DNA from: an uncultured Collinsella sp.
Lineage (GTDB): Bacteria; Actinomycetota; Coriobacteriia; Coriobacteriales; Coriobacteriaceae
NCBI GenBank assembly: GCA_958407085.1
Contig: CATYHY010000061.1
Location: forward strand, 1 to 7,789
Length of the DNA: 7,789 bases
Reading direction: 5' to 3'
Made by a program: the position numbers and the translations under genes. Position 1 is the first letter of the stretch, and each line of letters starts with the position of its first letter. Shown here in pieces: positions 5,442-7,789 of the stretch. Below the pieces are notes generated by a model that worked only from the letters and a program-made list of their open reading frames with translations, had not been told where the DNA came from and did no database searches.

Positions 5442-7789
5442 ATGCTTGATCGCCGTTCGTTACTTGTTGCCGGAGCGTCCTCGCTGGCGAGCGTTATGTT
5501 GCCGCGCGTGCCGGGAAGCGCAAACGCCTTCATATTGCCGTTCGCGCCCACCGAAGCCCATGCCGACGAAAAAGACCCCTTCAGGGTGCTCGTTCTCTCG
5601 CGCACCATGTTTGGTGTGGTCGTGGTCGACGTTGCCAACAAGAATACGCCCATCACGGGTGCCCAGGTCACGCTCACATCGCGCTATGCCGCAGGCAAGC
5701 AACTCGCCGCCACGACCGATGACGAAGGCACGGCCATCTTTGAGGTCGCGCCGCTTTCGGAAGGCTACGTGGACGAGGCAACGCTTCTCGACGCATACGA
5801 CTTTAACGGCGGCATCTCCATTAGCACGGCAGGCTACCGCGATGTCGAGATTCCCCTTGCGCGTATCCAGGGCGGCACCGCCATAACCGCGCCCACGCGT
5901 CCGCTTTCCGATGGCGAGCCGTACTTTCGCCAGCTCACATTCGACGATTGGGACATCCAGTACGCCGACGCTACATTCATGGCACTGCCGAAGGACGACA
6001 CGGCAAACGAGCAGCCCGACACGCACGCCTTTACCGTGCAGGCACATCTGCCACAGGGTGGACAGGCAACGCTGCACATCAACAAGGTAATGCCCGCCAC
6101 GAGTAGCTCACCCGAAACCGCCACGCAGATTGGCCAAGTCAAGGCCAGCGCATCGGGCACGAATAATCTGGCGACGTTCACGCTCGAAGACAAGTTCCTC
6201 GATGCAGCGTCAAACCTTCTGGAGGAAGGGTGCAAGCTGCGCTTTGTCCTCGACTACCAGGGCAAAACCTACACGCTCTCATCCCCTATGGCCGTTGTTA
6301 CCGCGCCGGCGGCAAAGGCGGAATCCGGATCGACCACTATCGTCCCCACTACCATGGACCAAGAGATCACTCCGTTTGATTTCCCGGCGGCGTTTCCCGG
6401 CATCGGCGGCAATAAGTTCACGTGCTGGATGCCCTCGTTCCCCATTTTGTTCGATTTCTCGTTTGCCGGATACGTGCTGTTTGGCGGAGGATACAAGCCG
6501 GTCGGCTACATGAACGATTCGGGCAATCCGGATCCGGAGTACTGGAAGAAGTCACCGCGCGAGTCGGGCACCAAGCAAGCAAACCGTTACCTCGACGAGA
6601 TGGAGGGGAAGTGGAATCAGTACAAAAGCATGAGTGCCGGTTCGGGCACCGATCCAAGAAACACCAAGCTCCTTCGCCACCATTGCACGCTGCTGTTCAC
6701 GATGGATATCGCCACACAGCTGTACGGCTCGCTCGCCTACGATTGGGTGGGCAAAACCTGGGGTAACAACAACGACCCCGCATACGGCAATATTAAGGCC
6801 CTCTTCCAGGTAAGAACCGACCTCAATTGGACCGAGCAGTTTACCCTAGGACCGGTGCCGTTTTTCCTAAACGTCAACCCCTGGGTGCTGGCGAAGCTAG
6901 CGCTCGCCGTGGGTGCCCACACGCACGGCAGCGGCGCGACATTTTTTAAAAACATTTCGCTCGACTATTCAAACACCTCGGGCTCGTTCACCATCCAGAT
7001 CGGGCTTGCCGTCACCTTTGGCGCCGGCGTTGCAGGCGTCGCTTCGTCTGCCGTGCGCGGCGCCGCATCCCTCACGCTGTTCATTGGGTACGAGAAGGCA
7101 GATGGACACCAGCTTCCGCGACTGCGCGTAGGTGCAGACGTCGATGTCGATGTGATACTCCAGTTCGTAATGTTCAAGTGGACCACCAAGGCTTGGTCGG
7201 GGTCGTGGCCCACACTCCTCGATTCGTGGAATATGTCGGTGAACAATGGCAACCAGTATGTGCTCCAGCGCTCTGAGCTCGCATTGGGTGGAGATACGCC
7301 TTACACGTTGGATGCCCGCTTCGGCACGCCCAGCAACATCGAGGCGGGCGGCGTGCCGCAATTTATCGCATCGGCCACCATCGTCACCAACGCCGAGCTG
7401 CTCGCACGCGCAGAGGTTAAGGCCGCTGTCGTAAACGTCGCGCCCGTCGTGCGCGATTGGGATCAAGCGGTCACGCGCATTGAGCTCGAGGCGGATGCAG
7501 AAAGCGACGACACGGGACAGATCGAGCATTTCGTCCATACACTGATAGAGAACGACGAAAACGCCGCGCCGATGTATAAGTACACCTATATCGAGCAGGC
7601 GAAGGACGCCGCTGCGGACCCCAACGCCAATTCTGCTGGTGTATCGGAGGACGAGCGTGGCGGCATCAAGCCCTCGAGCGACAACGTGCTGTTTGCTGGC
7701 GTGCTCAGCGAAGCCCACATGAAGCTGGCAATGATTGCCGGCGTAGAATGCCTGTTCCGTATCGCCTCGGTGCGCTACGGCGACAATGG
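5442..7789 (+). CDS. Large Tat-type secreted protein of unknown function (partial, runs off right edge)
   Basis: The frame is open for 782 codons plus 2 nt to the window edge; the C-terminus is missing. The start is ATG 5442, with GGGAG at 5431-5435 and a 6-nt spacer. The N-terminus MLDRRSLLVAGASSLASVML has a twin-arginine-like signal (Arg4-Arg5, hydrophobic core 7-20) with possible cleavage after SANA (29) or EAHA (41). Residues about 47-139 resemble a prealbumin-like/CarboxypepD_reg beta-sandwich: a hydrophobic strand, ITGAQVTLTS, TTDDEGTAIFEV, then ISISTAGYRDVEIPL. A Thr/Ser-rich stretch follows near 290-310. Residues about 425-590 are rich in alternating polar/hydrophobic strands and glycine (GLAVTFGAGVAGVASSAVRG; LRVGADVDVDVILQF), then WSGSW. 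The last 100 visible residues are acidic. It recalls large extracellular surface proteins of Gram-positive anaerobes, but I cannot name a family. Any cell-wall anchor would lie beyond the window. The LuxR-type gene upstream is the likely regulator. Confidence 0.88.
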   Translation, partial: MLDRRSLLVAGASSLASVMLPRVPGSANAFILPFAPTEAHADEKDPFRVLVLSRTMFGVVVVDVANKNTPITGAQVTLTSRYAAGKQLAATTDDEGTAIFEVAPLSEGYVDEATLLDAYDFNGGISISTAGYRDVEIPLARIQGGTAITAPTRPLSDGEPYFRQLTFDDWDIQYADATFMALPKDDTANEQPDTHAFTVQAHLPQGGQATLHINKVMPATSSSPETATQIGQVKASASGTNNLATFTLEDKFLDAASNLLEEGCKLRFVLDYQGKTYTLSSPMAVVTAPAAKAESGSTTIVPTTMDQEITPFDFPAAFPGIGGNKFTCWMPSFPILFDFSFAGYVLFGGGYKPVGYMNDSGNPDPEYWKKSPRESGTKQANRYLDEMEGKWNQYKSMSAGSGTDPRNTKLLRHHCTLLFTMDIATQLYGSLAYDWVGKTWGNNNDPAYGNIKALFQVRTDLNWTEQFTLGPVPFFLNVNPWVLAKLALAVGAHTHGSGATFFKNISLDYSNTSGSFTIQIGLAVTFGAGVAGVASSAVRGAASLTLFIGYEKADGHQLPRLRVGADVDVDVILQFVMFKWTTKAWSGSWPTLLDSWNMSVNNGNQYVLQRSELALGGDTPYTLDARFGTPSNIEAGGVPQFIASATIVTNAELLARAEVKAAVVNVAPVVRDWDQAVTRIELEADAESDDTGQIEHFVHTLIENDENAAPMYKYTYIEQAKDAAADPNANSAGVSEDERGGIKPSSDNVLFAGVLSEAHMKLAMIAGVECLFRIASVRYGDN

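Noticed and set aside
5155..5886. 243-residue plus-strand open frame
   Set aside because: It spans the end of the LuxR-type gene, the intergenic hairpin and the start of the secreted-protein gene in another frame; Arg/Pro-rich composition is typical of a shadow of GC-rich coding DNA.
5460..6077. 205-residue minus-strand open frame
   Set aside because: Antisense shadow of the prealbumin-like region of the secreted protein; no ribosome site or family features.
6969..7718. 249-residue minus-strand open frame
   Set aside because: Antisense to the secreted-protein gene, whose frame has a ribosome site, signal peptide and coherent domain composition; the antisense frame has no recognisable motif.

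Overview
The window looks like chromosomal DNA from an anaerobic, GC-rich, monoderm actinobacterium of the class Coriobacteriia (Collinsella/Olsenella-like). This is inferred from the GC-rich codon usage, the Gram-positive-style lipoprotein, the GGAG-type ribosome binding sites, and the mix of gene families: a CD1871A-type CXXC miniprotein, a NapH-like Fe-S membrane protein, a stand-alone LuxR-type regulator and a Tat-type secreted protein. The genus cannot be fixed from the sequence alone. No rRNA, tRNA, CRISPR array, insertion sequence or phage gene was seen.

Layout. Bases 1-155 hold no confident gene, only a 51-codon open frame of doubtful status. A stem-loop at 156-177, followed on the minus strand by a short T-rich tract, ends a leftward three-gene operon. 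Read in its own direction (2302 down to 257), the operon encodes: (i) a 49-residue membrane miniprotein ending in a CLEC (CXXC) motif, short enough to be missed by length-filtered gene calling; (ii) a 300-residue polytopic membrane protein with NapH-like CxxxCP motifs and a double 4Fe-4S ferredoxin domain; (iii) a 323-residue lipoprotein with a C-terminal TlpA/thioredoxin fold (CKPC active site). The first two genes overlap by 8 nt and the last two are 29 nt apart. Together they look like an electron-transfer module that moves reducing equivalents across the membrane to an extracytoplasmic thiol-disulfide protein.

Divergent from this operon, across an 87-nt intergenic region (2303-2389), is a rightward OmpR-family response regulator and histidine kinase pair with an ATGA stop/start overlap. 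The kinase has a short extracytoplasmic loop and a CAAC motif inside its first membrane helix. The arrangement suggests, but does not prove, that the pair controls the redox operon.

Further right are a LuxR-type regulator (4280-5284) with an alpha-helical, TPR-like N-terminal region, a hairpin just after its stop, and a 157-nt intergenic region containing a perfect 12-bp palindrome between two AAATTGGA copies. The last gene is a large protein with a probable Tat signal peptide (5442 to beyond the right edge, 782 codons visible). It has a prealbumin-like/CarboxypepD_reg-type domain after the signal and a long beta-rich region that I cannot assign to a family. The LuxR-type protein is the obvious candidate regulator of this secreted protein.
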